From contig CAWUFC020000002.1 in assembly GCA_963921335.3 (NCBI GenBank), positions 1-64,000 of the forward strand: 64,000 nucleotides of DNA, in the 5' to 3' direction. The stretch comes from CAWUFC02 sp963921335. GTDB lineage: Bacteria; Pseudomonadota; Gammaproteobacteria; Pseudomonadales; Halieaceae. The position numbers were made by a program, and so were the translations under genes. Below, piece by piece: positions 8,877 through 18,810 of this stretch. Each line of letters opens with the position of its first letter. Positions within the stretch are counted from its first letter, which is position 1. The notes under the pieces were generated by a model. The model was not told where the DNA came from. It did no database searches and saw nothing but the letters and a program-made list of their open reading frames with translations.

Positions 8877-10349
8877 GTGACCGATCGCAAACGCGAACGC
8901 CCCGCCGATTATTTCCAGGACTGGAAGGAGCGCGAGGCGCTGGCAGAGGCTATGATCCCTCTGGTTGGCAAATTGTCCCGTGAAAACAGCGTTAAAACCT
9001 ACATTTACGGTCACTCTCTGGTGAACCGCTCGGTTCTGGATATCATGCAGGATCACCGCTATGTGCGGCAGATTGAGCAAAATGAGCTGTCAGAATTTGA
9101 AACCTACCCGGTGATCAAGGCGCTGGCCGGCCTGGACCTGGGTACTGCCCATATTGATGTGGGTCGTATTGCGGTGGGTTACGAGAAAGAAGGCCGAGAG
9201 CAGGGCCTGAGCGTCAAGAAGTACGTTAAACAGCAGGTTGCCGACCTGGTGGGCAGCAATGTCAAGCCGATTGAAGACCCGCGCGATGTCGTGTTGTACG
9301 GCTTTGGCCGCATCGGTCGCCTGATGGCCCGCCTGCTGGTCGAAAAAGCCGATGGTGGAGACGCCCTGCGCCTGCGTGCCATCGTGGTGCGCAAGGGCAA
9401 GGCCGCCAATGACCTGGTCAAACGTGCCAGCCTGCTGCGTCGCGACTCGGTGCACGGCCCCTTTAATGGCACTATCCGTGTTGATGAAGAGCGTGAGTCT
9501 TTTGTCGCCAATGGCAACGAAATCAAGGTGATTTACGCAGACGCACCGGACGAGATCGATTACACCCAGTATGGTATCAAAGACGCGCTGATTATCGATA
9601 ACACCGGTATGTGGCGTAACGAGGAGAGCCTGTCACGCCACCTCAAGTCCAAGGGTGCTGCCAAGGTCATTCTGACCGCCCCCGGCAAGGGCAACATGAA
9701 AAATATTGTGCATGGCATCAATGACGGCGAGATTACCGATGCAGACCAGATTATTTCTGCAGCGTCCTGCACCACCAATGCCATTGCTCCGCCCCTGAAG
9801 GCCCTGGACGACGAGTACGGCATTACCACCGGTCATGTGGAAACGGTGCACGCCTATACCAACGACCAGAACCTGATCGACAACTATCACAAAGCCAATC
9901 GTCGTGGTCGCAGTGCGGCACTGAACATGGTGCTGACTGAAACGGGCGCCGCTACCGCCGTCGGTAAAGTGCTGCCCCAGTTGCAGGGCAAGCTGACTGG
10001 TAATGCGATCCGCGTCCCTACACCGAATGTGTCCATGGCCATTTTGAACCTGCATCTCAATAAAGAGACCACTACCGCTGAGATCAACGAGTATATGCGC
10101 CGCGTTGCGCTGCACTCGCCCCTGCGAAAGCAGATCGACTTCTCCAACTCTCCGGAGGTGGTATCCACTGATTTTGTGGGCTCGCGCCACGCCTGTGTCT
10201 ACGACTCCGAGGCGACGATTGTCAACGGAAACCAGGCTGTGATTTACCTGTGGTACGACAACGAGTTTGGGTACAGCTGCCAGGTGTTCCGCATCCTGCA
10301 GCAAATGGCAGGCATTGAGTACGCCACCTACCCAAAAATCGGTAGTTAA
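8877..10349 (+). CDS. gap: Glyceraldehyde-3-phosphate dehydrogenase, long form
   Basis: It oxidises glyceraldehyde 3-phosphate to 1,3-bisphosphoglycerate with NAD(P)+ in the cytoplasm. The NAD-binding GFGRIGR lies at about 142-148 and the catalytic Cys298 is in SAASCTTNAIAP. HAYTNDQN and the C-terminal WYDNEFGYS follow. At 490 aa it belongs to the long group known from Pseudomonas, with an N-terminal extension of about 135 residues not present in the usual 330-aa enzyme. The start is GTG with no strong ribosome site. The 117-bp spacer from mfd must hold two divergent promoters. The mfd/gap/nqr order is the same as in Pseudomonas. Confidence 0.93.
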   Translation: MTDRKRERPADYFQDWKEREALAEAMIPLVGKLSRENSVKTYIYGHSLVNRSVLDIMQDHRYVRQIEQNELSEFETYPVIKALAGLDLGTAHIDVGRIAVGYEKEGREQGLSVKKYVKQQVADLVGSNVKPIEDPRDVVLYGFGRIGRLMARLLVEKADGGDALRLRAIVVRKGKAANDLVKRASLLRRDSVHGPFNGTIRVDEERESFVANGNEIKVIYADAPDEIDYTQYGIKDALIIDNTGMWRNEESLSRHLKSKGAAKVILTAPGKGNMKNIVHGINDGEITDADQIISAASCTTNAIAPPLKALDDEYGITTGHVETVHAYTNDQNLIDNYHKANRRGRSAALNMVLTETGAATAVGKVLPQLQGKLTGNAIRVPTPNVSMAILNLHLNKETTTAEINEYMRRVALHSPLRKQIDFSNSPEVVSTDFVGSRHACVYDSEATIVNGNQAVIYLWYDNEFGYSCQVFRILQQMAGIEYATYPKIGS

Positions 10350-10486
10350 AAACCTGTTCAAAATCAATGGTATCCCCATGCCCCGTATGGCTTTAGGGCA
10401 GGGGATTCCGTATAATGCGCGCGGCTTGACGAGTGCGCTTGTCAGCCGATAAACCTTTGGCACTTTTTCTTCTACAGGCGTAGCGA
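10350..10486 (+). promoter_or_regulatory. Spacer before nqrA with a -10 like element
   Basis: A perfect TATAAT lies at 10411-10416 followed by GCGCGCGG. The -35 region opposite it is poor (TGGCTT at about 10388). A second possibility is TTGACG at 10426 with ATAAAC 17 bp further on. Either could drive the nqr operon. No terminator for gap was recognised here. Confidence 0.4.
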
Positions 10487-11821
10487 ATGATTAAGCTGAA
10501 GCAGGGTATGGATATCCCCATATCCGGGCAGCCCGAGCAGCAAATAACTGATGCGGGCGCAGTGCGCTCGGTCGCGCTGGTTGGCTTTGATTATGTGGGT
10601 ATGAAGCCCACTATGGCAGTCCAGGTTGGCGATCGCGTCCAGCTGGGCCAGGTTCTTTTTTCCGACAAGAAAAACCCCGGAGTGAATTTTACTGCTCCCG
10701 CGAGTGGCACTGTGGCGGCGATCAATCGCGGCGCCAAGAGGGTGCTGCAGTCCGTGGTGATCGATGTCGAGGGTGATGATGCGGTGAGCTTCACACCCGC
10801 AAGTCCCGCAGAGCTGGGTGCAGAAGGCCTGCGCAAGCTACTGCAGGACAGCGGTATGTGGACGGCTTTGCGCACACGCCCCTTCAGTCGGGTGCCAGCG
10901 GTGGATTCCAGCGCTGAAGCCATCTTTGTCACGGCGATGGATACCCATCCTTTGGCGGCAGACCCGGCAGTGGTGATTGCCGAGCAGCCGGAAGCTTTTG
11001 AGCTGGGCCAGAAAGCCCTGGCGGCGCTGGATTGCGGCAAAGTGTATGTGTGCGCGGCTTCCGATACTGATATTCCCCTGGCTGAAGACGCCAATATCGT
11101 GGGTGAGCGTTTTGCAGGCCCCCATCCCGCAGGTCTGGCGGGGACTCATATTCACCATCTGCATGCCGTGGGTACCGGCCGCGTGGTCTGGACCATTGGT
11201 TACCAGGATGTGATTGCCCTGGGCCGCTTGCTGCTGGATGGCAAGATTTACACCGATCGCGTAGTAGCGCTGGCCGGCCCGCAGGTTGAGAAACCGCGCC
11301 TGTTGCGCACTCGTCTAGGCGCCGATCTGCAGCAACTCAGTGCCGGCGAGCTAAAAGAAGGTGATAATCGCCTGATTTCCGGTTCAGTGCTGGGTGGCCG
11401 CAAGGTCTCTGGCGCAACGGCTTACCTGGGCCGTTATCACCAGCAGCTGTCTGTACTGCTGGAAGGACGTCACCGGGAATTCATGTCCTGGTTCTCACCC
11501 GGCATCAATAAGCATTCCAACCTGCGTATTTACGCATCCAAGGTGCTGCCCAAGAAGCTCCTGCCCATGACCACCAACACCAATGGCTCCGAGCGTGCCA
11601 TGGTGCCGGTGGGTAGCTATGAAGACATGATCCCCATGGACATGCTGCCGACCCAGCTGCTGCGCGCGCTGATTGTCGGTGATACAGAAACCGCCCAGGC
11701 CCTTGGTTGCCTGGAACTGGACGAAGAGGATCTGGCATTGTGCACCTACGTGTGCCCGGGCAAGTATGAGTACGGCCCCATTCTTCGCGACAACCTCACT
11801 CGTATAGAGAAGGAGGGTTGA
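10487..11821 (+). CDS. nqrA: Na+-translocating NADH:quinone reductase subunit A
   Basis: NqrA is the cytoplasmic, membrane-attached subunit of the six-subunit Na+-NQR complex, which passes electrons from NADH to ubiquinone while pumping sodium out. It starts MIKLKQGMDIPISG, typical of the family, and keeps the RnfC-like barrel-sandwich segment near the N-terminus (FTAPASGTV). The 444-aa length is normal. It has no cofactor motif of its own. It is the first gene of nqrABCDEF, and its TGA lies just upstream of the nqrB start, inside that gene's translation initiation region. Confidence 0.95.
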   Translation: MIKLKQGMDIPISGQPEQQITDAGAVRSVALVGFDYVGMKPTMAVQVGDRVQLGQVLFSDKKNPGVNFTAPASGTVAAINRGAKRVLQSVVIDVEGDDAVSFTPASPAELGAEGLRKLLQDSGMWTALRTRPFSRVPAVDSSAEAIFVTAMDTHPLAADPAVVIAEQPEAFELGQKALAALDCGKVYVCAASDTDIPLAEDANIVGERFAGPHPAGLAGTHIHHLHAVGTGRVVWTIGYQDVIALGRLLLDGKIYTDRVVALAGPQVEKPRLLRTRLGADLQQLSAGELKEGDNRLISGSVLGGRKVSGATAYLGRYHQQLSVLLEGRHREFMSWFSPGINKHSNLRIYASKVLPKKLLPMTTNTNGSERAMVPVGSYEDMIPMDMLPTQLLRALIVGDTETAQALGCLELDEEDLALCTYVCPGKYEYGPILRDNLTRIEKEG

Positions 11822-11823
11822 TC

Positions 11824-13020
11824 GTGGGTTTGCGTAAATTCTTTGACAATATTGAGCACCATTTTCAGGAAGGCGGGCGCTACGAGCGTTTCTACGCCAT
11901 CTACGAGGTGTTCGACACGTTCTTTTATGGTCCCGATTCTGTTACCGGCGCCAGCGCCCACGTGCGCGACGGGGTAGACCTGAAGCGGATCATGATTACC
12001 GTTTGGCTGGCGACATTCCCGGCCATGTTTTACGGCATGTACAACCTGGGTTTCCAGGCCAATACCATCATTGCTGCGGGAGGCGGCAGCGTCACGGACT
12101 GGCACGCTCCGCTGATCGGTCTGCTGGCGGGCAATGACCCGACCAGTTTGTGGGACTGCTTCTGGTTTGGTGCGGTGTACTTCCTGCCCATCTACATCAC
12201 CACCTTCCTGGTGGGGATCACCTGGGAGATTATCTTTGCGGTCAAGCGCGGCCACGAGGTCAACGAGGGCTTCTTCGTAACCTCCGTGCTGTTTGCACTG
12301 ACTTGCCCCCCTGATATTCCGCTGTGGCAGGTCGCCATGGGCATCAGCTTCGGCGTGGTGCTTGGTAAGGAAGTGTTCGGCGGTACTGGCAAGAACTTCC
12401 TCAACCCGGCTTTGACTGGCCGCGCGTTCCTCTACTTTGCTTACCCGGCACAGATGTCAGGTGATGCAGTGTGGACCGCGGTAGACGGTTATACCGGTGC
12501 GACTTCTCTGTCGGTCATGGCCTCGCAGGGTCACGAAGTGCTGCAGCAATCAGTCAGCTGGACCCAGGCATTCTTTGGCGGTGTGCAGGGATCAATCGGT
12601 GAGGTCTCGACCTTTGCCATCCTGCTCGGAGCCATAGTGTTGTTGTACACGCGCGTTGCCGCCTGGCGCATCATGGCCGGAGTGTTGGTCGGCATGGTGG
12701 CGACCAGCCTTCTGTTCAATGCCATTGGCTCAGACACCAACCCAATGTTCAACGTGCCCCCGCACTGGCACCTGGTCGTGGGTGGTTTGGCCTTCGGCAT
12801 GGTATTCATGGCAACAGACCCGGTATCCGCTGCCATGACCAACGCCGGCAAATGGTGGTTTGGCGGTTTGATCGGGGTGATGACAATCCTCATTCGGGTG
12901 GTCAACCCGGCCTTCCCCGAAGGCATCATGCTGGCCATCCTGTTTGCGAACCTGTTTGCACCGCTGATCGATCACTTTGTGGTGCAGGCCAATATTAAAC
13001 GGAGGCTCGCACGTGGCTAA
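11824..13020 (+). CDS. nqrB: Na+-NQR subunit B (FMN and riboflavin carrier)
   Basis: This is a polytopic inner-membrane subunit that carries covalent FMN and, in known enzymes, riboflavin. The flavinylation motif DGYTGATSL is present and Thr227 in it is the expected attachment residue. About ten hydrophobic helices span residues 55-390. The start chosen is GTG at 11824 because AGGAGG at 11811-11816 is 7 nt upstream. An in-frame TTG at 11818 is too close to that site. The protein is then 398 aa. Its end overlaps nqrC by 8 nt, suggesting translational coupling. Confidence 0.95.
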   Translation: MGLRKFFDNIEHHFQEGGRYERFYAIYEVFDTFFYGPDSVTGASAHVRDGVDLKRIMITVWLATFPAMFYGMYNLGFQANTIIAAGGGSVTDWHAPLIGLLAGNDPTSLWDCFWFGAVYFLPIYITTFLVGITWEIIFAVKRGHEVNEGFFVTSVLFALTCPPDIPLWQVAMGISFGVVLGKEVFGGTGKNFLNPALTGRAFLYFAYPAQMSGDAVWTAVDGYTGATSLSVMASQGHEVLQQSVSWTQAFFGGVQGSIGEVSTFAILLGAIVLLYTRVAAWRIMAGVLVGMVATSLLFNAIGSDTNPMFNVPPHWHLVVGGLAFGMVFMATDPVSAAMTNAGKWWFGGLIGVMTILIRVVNPAFPEGIMLAILFANLFAPLIDHFVVQANIKRRLARG

Positions 13021-13774
13021 CAAGGATACAGTGACGAAGACCCTCATGGTCGCCGTGGCACTCTGTGTGGTCTGCTCGGTGATTGTTTCCGGCGCGTCCG
13101 TGATGCTCAAAGAGCGGCAGGTGGCCAATGTCATTGAAGACCGCAACCGCAACATCCTTGCAGCAGCGGGTCTGCTGGAGGACGGCGTACCGGTTTCAGA
13201 GCAGTTTGAGCGAGTGCAAACTCGTGTCGTGGATCTGCGCACCGGCAAGTTTACCGAGGAAGTAGACCCTCTCAGCTACGACGAGCGTAAGGCTGCCAAA
13301 GATCCCGCCACGTCAGAAAAGCTCGACGCCACGCAAGATATTGCCAAGGTGGGTCGGGTAGAGCACTTTGCCCTGGTTTACCTGATTGAAGAGCAAGGGC
13401 AGTTGGACAAAGTGATTCTGCCGATTCGCGGTTATGGCCTGTGGTCCACCCTCTACGGCTTTGTAGCCCTGGAATCTGATGGCAACACCGTCGCCGGTCT
13501 CGGGTTTTACGAGCACGGCGAAACACCCGGCCTTGGGGGTGAGGTAGATAACCCCAACTGGAAAGCCAGCTGGCCCGGTAAGCAGGTGTATCGCGACGGC
13601 GAACCGGCTATTGGCCTGATTAAGGGAATTGCCGCGCCAGATGCCCAGTACGACATTGATGGCCTCGCAGGCGCAACCCTGACAGCTCGCGGTGTGACCA
13701 ACCTGGTGCAGTTCTGGCTGGGACAGGATGGCTTCGGGCCATTTATCAATAACCTGATGGCCGGGGAGGCTTAA
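13013..13774 (+). CDS. nqrC: Na+-NQR subunit C (covalent FMN)
   Basis: NqrC has one N-terminal membrane anchor (residues about 10-30, ALCVVCSVIVSGASVML) and a periplasmic FMN-binding domain. The flavinylation motif LAGATLTARG gives Thr222 as the FMN site modified by ApbE. GTG at 13013 is chosen because CGGAGG at 13000-13005 sits 7 nt upstream; the frame runs further up without a better site. Length is 253 aa, typical for the family. It receives electrons from the NqrDE iron-sulfur site and passes them to NqrB. Confidence 0.94.
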   Translation: MANKDTVTKTLMVAVALCVVCSVIVSGASVMLKERQVANVIEDRNRNILAAAGLLEDGVPVSEQFERVQTRVVDLRTGKFTEEVDPLSYDERKAAKDPATSEKLDATQDIAKVGRVEHFALVYLIEEQGQLDKVILPIRGYGLWSTLYGFVALESDGNTVAGLGFYEHGETPGLGGEVDNPNWKASWPGKQVYRDGEPAIGLIKGIAAPDAQYDIDGLAGATLTARGVTNLVQFWLGQDGFGPFINNLMAGEA

Positions 13775-13780
13775 TTCGTC

Positions 13781-14442
<662 letters not shown>

Positions 14443-14443
<1 letters not shown>

Positions 14444-15051
14444 TGGAACATTACCTGAGCCTGTTTGTCCGCGCGGTGTTCATCGAGAACATGGCGCTGG
14501 CGTTCTTCCTGGGCATGTGTACTTTCCTGGCGGTCTCCAAAAAGATCCAGGCGGCATTTGGTCTGGGTGTGGCGGTCGTTGTGGTACTGACCATCACCGT
14601 GCCGGTCAACAATCTGATCTACAACTACCTGCTGGCTGACGGTGCCCTGGCCTGGGCTGGCCTGCCCAATGTGGACCTGAGCTTCCTCGGCCTGCTGAGC
14701 TACATTGGCGTGATTGCGGCGCTTGTCCAGATTCTGGAAATGTTTCTGGACCGCTATGTACCGGCTTTGTACAACGCCCTGGGGGTGTTCCTGCCGCTGA
14801 TCACGGTGAACTGCGCTATTCTGGGCGCCTCGCTGTTTATGGTGCAGCGGGATTACAACCTGGCTGAGAGTGCCGTGTTTGGTGCCGGTGCCGGCGTAGG
14901 TTGGGCTCTGGCGATCACCGCACTGGCGGGTATCCGCGAGAAGCTGAAATATTCGGATGTACCCGAAGGTCTGCAGGGCCTGGGTATAACCTTCATCATT
15001 GTTGGATTGATGTCGTTGGGCTTCATGTCCTTCGGCGGTATTGACCTGTAA
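14443..15051 (+). CDS. nqrE: Na+-NQR subunit E
   Basis: A 202-aa membrane partner of NqrD with inverted topology and six helices. Its cluster ligands are Cys26 (FLGMCTFLAVSK) and the Cys in LITVNCAILGASLF. The start ATG shares one base with the nqrD stop. The cluster needs the small protein NqrM, encoded at 17334, for iron delivery. nqrF follows after 15 nt. Confidence 0.95.
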
Positions 15052-15066
15052 GCGGGACGAAGGACG

Positions 15067-16287
15067 ATGCAGACAATTTTATTGGGCGTTGTGATGTTCA
15101 CGGTGATCGTGCTGAGCCTGGTGGCAGTGATTCTGCTGGCACGCAAGCAGCTGGTTGCCTCCGGTAATGTCACCATCAATATCAACGGCGAGAAAGCCCT
15201 GTCAGTGCCTGCCGGTGGCAAGCTGCTGCAGACCCTGGCGGCAAACGACCTGTTCCTGGCATCTGCCTGTGGCGGTGGTGGTACCTGTGCCCAGTGCAAG
15301 TGTGTGGTAGCAGAGGGCGGTGGTTCCATGTTGCCTACCGAGGAATCACACTTTACCCGTCGCGAGGCCAATGAGGGCTGGCGCCTGTCCTGCCAGACAC
15401 CGGTCAAGCAGGACATGGATATCCAGATTCCCGAAGAAGTGTTCGGGGTGAAGCAGTGGGAGTGCACGGTCGAGTCTAACGACAACGTGGCCACCTTCAT
15501 TAAAGAGCTGACCCTGCGCCTGCCTGAAGGCGAAAACGTTGACTTCCGCGCCGGCGGCTACGTGCAGCTGGAATGTCCGCCGCACCATGTGAAGTACTCC
15601 GATTTCGATATCGGCGAGGAATACCGCGGCGACTGGGAGCGTTTCAAGTTCTTCGACCTGGAGTCCCAGTGCGCCGAAACCACGATTCGCGCATACTCCA
15701 TGGCCAACTATCCCGAAGAAAAGGGCATCGTGAAGTTCAATATCCGCGTAGCGACGCCGCCTCCGGGTAGTGAAGGCATCCCTTGCGGCATCATGTCCTC
15801 ATGGGTGTTCGGCCTGAAGCCTGGCGACAAAGTGAAAGTCTACGGTCCCTTCGGTGAGTTCTTTGCCAAGGAAACCAAGGCCGAAATGGTGTTCATCGGC
15901 GGTGGTGCCGGTATGGCGCCGATGCGCTCTCACCTGTTTGATCAGCTCAAGCGCCTCAGCTCCGATCGCAAGATTTCCTTCTGGTACGGCGCGCGCTCCT
16001 TGCGCGAGATGTTCTACCAGGATGAGTACGACATGCTGGCCGACGAGAACGAAAACTTCGACTGGCATGTGGCGCTGTCTGATCCCCAACCCGAAGACAA
16101 CTGGGACGGCCTGACAGGGTTTATTCACAACGTGCTGTACGAGCAATACCTCAAGGACCATCCGGCTCCGGAAGACTGTGAGTACTACATGTGTGGGCCG
16201 CCCATGATGAACGCGGCAGTGATTTCCATGCTCACTGACCTGGGTGTTGAGCCCGAAAACATTTTGCTGGATGACTTTGGTGGTTAA
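15067..16287 (+). CDS. nqrF: Na+-NQR subunit F (NADH dehydrogenase subunit)
   Basis: NqrF is the entry point for electrons. It has one N-terminal helix (residues 3-23), a ferredoxin-type [2Fe-2S] domain with Cys68, Cys74, Cys77 and Cys109, an FAD domain with the RxYS motif (Arg208, Tyr210, Ser211), and an NADH domain ending with MCGPPMMN (Cys376). These positions are each within one or two residues of those known for Vibrio cholerae NqrF. Length is 406 aa. An intrinsic terminator follows the stop codon but lies inside the start of apbE. Confidence 0.96.
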   Translation: MQTILLGVVMFTVIVLSLVAVILLARKQLVASGNVTININGEKALSVPAGGKLLQTLAANDLFLASACGGGGTCAQCKCVVAEGGGSMLPTEESHFTRREANEGWRLSCQTPVKQDMDIQIPEEVFGVKQWECTVESNDNVATFIKELTLRLPEGENVDFRAGGYVQLECPPHHVKYSDFDIGEEYRGDWERFKFFDLESQCAETTIRAYSMANYPEEKGIVKFNIRVATPPPGSEGIPCGIMSSWVFGLKPGDKVKVYGPFGEFFAKETKAEMVFIGGGAGMAPMRSHLFDQLKRLSSDRKISFWYGARSLREMFYQDEYDMLADENENFDWHVALSDPQPEDNWDGLTGFIHNVLYEQYLKDHPAPEDCEYYMCGPPMMNAAVISMLTDLGVEPENILLDDFGG

Positions 16288-17323
16288 GCCACGAGTCTCT
16301 CGCATCCATCAAGGCCAGCCATTCGCGCTGGCCTTTTTGCTTGTGGCGCTGGCGTTTATGCTCGCCGGCTGCCAGCGCCAGGCAGTGCCGGTATACCTGC
16401 AGGGCGCAACCATGGGCACAAGCTGGAGTGTGACCCTGAGTGCACCTGCTGGCAGTAAAGAACCCGAAGCGTTGCAGCGTGACATCGAGGCCCTGTTGCT
16501 CGCAGTCAACCAGAGCATGTCGACCTATATTCCCGATTCGGAGATCAACCAGCTGAGTGCAGCGCCTTCAGGTGAGTGGCTGGATCTGAGTGAAGGCTTT
16601 ACGGTGGTTTTGGCCGAGGCTCTTGCTGTGGGTGAGCTGAGTGATGGTGCCTACGACGTCACGGTAGGACCGATGGTAGAACTGTGGGGATTTGGCCCGC
16701 AGCGGGGCAGTAACGTGCCCGCAGAGGAGCTTATCGCGCAGTCCCGATCACTGGTTGGTTACAGCGCGCTTGAACTTGATCAGCAACAACGTCGCTTCCG
16801 TAAAGGCGAGCTGCGTGAGCTGGACTTTTCTTCCCTGGCTAAAGGATATGGCGTCGATAGAATCAGCGAGTTATTGATCGCTGCGGGCGAGCGGGATTTC
16901 CTGGTGGAAATTGGTGGTGAGGTGCGGGTCAGTGGTATGAGCCCGCGCGGAGAACCCTGGCGCCTGGCTATTGAGCGGCCGGTGCTCATGGGCGGTGCGC
17001 CGATGGCAGCGTTGTTGTTGTCTCAAGGCGCGGTGGCGACGTCAGGAGATTACCGCAACTTCTTTGAGGTCGATGGCAGGCGTTATTCCCACACCATTGA
17101 TCCGAGAACCGGCTGGCCGGTTCAGCACGAGCTGGTGTCGGTCACCGTGATTGCCGACAACGCCATGCGCGCAGACGCCCTGGCTACAGCCCTGTCAGTG
17201 CTGGGTGTTGAAGACGCTATCGCCCTGGCTCGACGTGAGTCACTGGCGGTGTATCTGGTGAGTCAACGCGGTGACGAACTGCGGGTTCACAAAACTCCGG
17301 AAATCGATACTTTTTTGCAGTAA
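16271..17323 (+). CDS. apbE: FAD:protein FMN transferase (ApbE lipoprotein)
   Basis: ApbE attaches FMN from FAD to a threonine of NqrB and NqrC. A lipoprotein signal peptide ends in the lipobox LAGC about 34 residues in. QGATMGTSW, the SLAKGYGVD segment and the metal-binding GDYRNFF...HTIDPRTG region are all present. The frame is open upstream (GTG 16244, TTG 16247). ATG 16271 is preferred because it leaves a basic N-region before the hydrophobic core; GTG 16280 is also possible. Any of these overlaps nqrF. The coding sequence for the signal peptide contains the hairpin and T run described at 16311-16338. Length is about 350 aa. Confidence 0.92.
   Translation: MTLVVKPRVSRIHQGQPFALAFLLVALAFMLAGCQRQAVPVYLQGATMGTSWSVTLSAPAGSKEPEALQRDIEALLLAVNQSMSTYIPDSEINQLSAAPSGEWLDLSEGFTVVLAEALAVGELSDGAYDVTVGPMVELWGFGPQRGSNVPAEELIAQSRSLVGYSALELDQQQRRFRKGELRELDFSSLAKGYGVDRISELLIAAGERDFLVEIGGEVRVSGMSPRGEPWRLAIERPVLMGGAPMAALLLSQGAVATSGDYRNFFEVDGRRYSHTIDPRTGWPVQHELVSVTVIADNAMRADALATALSVLGVEDAIALARRESLAVYLVSQRGDELRVHKTPEIDTFLQ
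16311..16338 (+). terminator. Intrinsic terminator inside the start of apbE
   Basis: AAGGCCAGC and GCTGGCCTT form a 9-bp stem with a 7-nt loop, followed by five T residues in total. It lies 24 nt after the nqrF stop, so it would end nqrA-F transcripts, yet it is within the apbE signal-peptide codons. It could act as an attenuator that lowers apbE-nqrM expression below that of the structural subunits. Confidence 0.7.
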
Positions 17324-17333
17324 AATTCAGGCC

Positions 17334-17576
17334 ATGATGACATTTGTACTCAGTTTCGTGTTCTTTCTGCTGATGGTCGCCGCTATGGCGGTGGGCGTGA
17401 TTTTCAGCAACAAACCCATCAAAGGTTCCTGTGGTGGCATGGGTGCCCTGGGTATCGACACCTCCTGCGATATCTGTGGCGGCAATCCCGCTGTCTGCGA
17501 GCAGGAAACCCGTGACAAGCAGGCCAAATCCACTGCCAACTCCGATCTCTTCTACGAGGCCGACAAGCATCAATAG
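17334..17576 (+). CDS. nqrM: Na+-NQR maturation factor NqrM (DUF539)
   Basis: This is an 80-aa protein with one N-terminal helix (TFVLSFVFFLLMVAAMAVGV) and four cysteines in KGSCGGMGA, TSCDICGG and AVCEQ. NqrM is needed to build the iron-sulfur centre of the NqrD-NqrE pair and is thought to deliver iron. ATG 17334 is followed at once by a second in-frame ATG at 17337. It follows apbE by 10 nt, so the whole set needed for a working Na+-NQR is in one run. Confidence 0.9.
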   Translation: MMTFVLSFVFFLLMVAAMAVGVIFSNKPIKGSCGGMGALGIDTSCDICGGNPAVCEQETRDKQAKSTANSDLFYEADKHQ

Positions 17577-18810
17577 ACTGCCTTTACTGATCGGTCTTCG
17601 TTACAGCTTTACTCGCAGGCGAAATCGTTTCATCGGCGTCGTTTCCATGGTTTCACTGCTCGGTATGGCACTGGGAGTAGCTAGCCTTATTGTTGTGCTT
17701 TCGGTGATGAACGGCTTTGGCGATGAATTGCGCGGTCGTATCCTCGGCCTGGTGCCTCATGCGACTGTGCAGGCCCGCGATGGGGGGCTTCAGAACTGGC
17801 AGTCCTTGCAGTCGGAACTGGTGTCACGCCCCGATATTCTTGCCGCCTCACCTTACCTTGAATCGAAAGTCTTGCTGGAATCACCGCGCATGGTGCTGGG
17901 TGCACAGTTGCTGGGTGTTGATGTAACCCATGATACAGGTGCTGTGGGTATGGGCGATTTTATTGACGAGCGACAGCTTGGTCGCCTGCAAGAGCAGCGC
18001 TGGGGCATTGTGCTCGGCAGCCTGCTGGCGCGAAGTCTGGGCGTACAGGCAGGCGACACAGTCGAGTTGACCGCCCCAGTACTCACCCACACACCACTGG
18101 GCAGTTTGCCCCGCCGGAAGCGTTTTCAAGTGGTTGATGTGTTTGAGGTGGGTGCCCAACTAGACAGTACCCACGCGCTGGTCAGCCTGCGTGATGCCCA
18201 GGTATTGATGGGCAAGAGGGGCAAAGTGGATGGTATTCGGCTGATGTTCCCGGATCTGTACGCAGCGCCAGCCTTGTCTGCGATGCTGCAATCTGAGTTG
18301 CCCGATGATCTTAAGCTCCAGCACTGGCAGCAGAGTCATCGAAACCTGTTCAGCGCGGTGCGCATGGAGAAAACCATGGTGACATTGTTGTTGCTCAGTG
18401 TGGTGGCAGTCGCGGCGTTTAACATTATCTCCACGCTCACGATGGCGGTGACCGAAAAACGCTCGGATATCGCCGTACTGCGAACCATGGGCGCTGGGCG
18501 CGGGGGGATCATGGCGGTGTTCATCTGCCAGGGTATGGTGCTGTCCGGCTGTGGTATTGCTATTGGAGCGCTAAGCGGCTGCCTGCTGGCACTACGCCTG
18601 CCGGAAATCACCTTGTTTCTGGAGAGCCTGCTGGGCGTGAAACTGTTCGACCCGCGGGTTTACTTTATTTCCAATTTGCCGGCTCGGCTCGATGGCGGCG
18701 ATGTCTTCATGATTGTTGGTTTGGCCCTGGTATTGGGTCTGGTTGCGACGCTGATTCCGGCCTGGCGGGCAGCCCAGGTGCAACCCGCGGAGATATTGCG
18801 ATATGACTGA
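17569..18810 (+). CDS. lolC: Lipoprotein-releasing ABC transporter permease LolC
   Basis: LolC with LolD and LolE extracts lipoproteins from the inner membrane and hands them to LolA. After the conserved start region LPLLIGLRYSFTRRRNRFIG there is the first helix, a periplasmic domain, and three C-terminal helices with the FtsX-type ending (PAWRAAQVQPAEILRYD). The start is a problem. The frame is open upstream to 17431 but that part overlaps nqrM and is not Lol-like. Near the conserved N-terminus there is no ATG, GTG or TTG, only ATC at 17569 (9 nt after GAGG) and CTG at 17578. I place the start at 17569 provisionally. It overlaps lolD by 8 nt. Confidence 0.85.
   Translation: MNRLPLLIGLRYSFTRRRNRFIGVVSMVSLLGMALGVASLIVVLSVMNGFGDELRGRILGLVPHATVQARDGGLQNWQSLQSELVSRPDILAASPYLESKVLLESPRMVLGAQLLGVDVTHDTGAVGMGDFIDERQLGRLQEQRWGIVLGSLLARSLGVQAGDTVELTAPVLTHTPLGSLPRRKRFQVVDVFEVGAQLDSTHALVSLRDAQVLMGKRGKVDGIRLMFPDLYAAPALSAMLQSELPDDLKLQHWQQSHRNLFSAVRMEKTMVTLLLLSVVAVAAFNIISTLTMAVTEKRSDIAVLRTMGAGRGGIMAVFICQGMVLSGCGIAIGALSGCLLALRLPEITLFLESLLGVKLFDPRVYFISNLPARLDGGDVFMIVGLALVLGLVATLIPAWRAAQVQPAEILRYD

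Noticed and set aside
15067..16287. Rnf complex rather than Na+-NQR
   Set aside because: Subunit order A-F, the NqrF FAD/NADH domain, covalent-flavin motifs and the adjacent NqrM all specify Na+-NQR.
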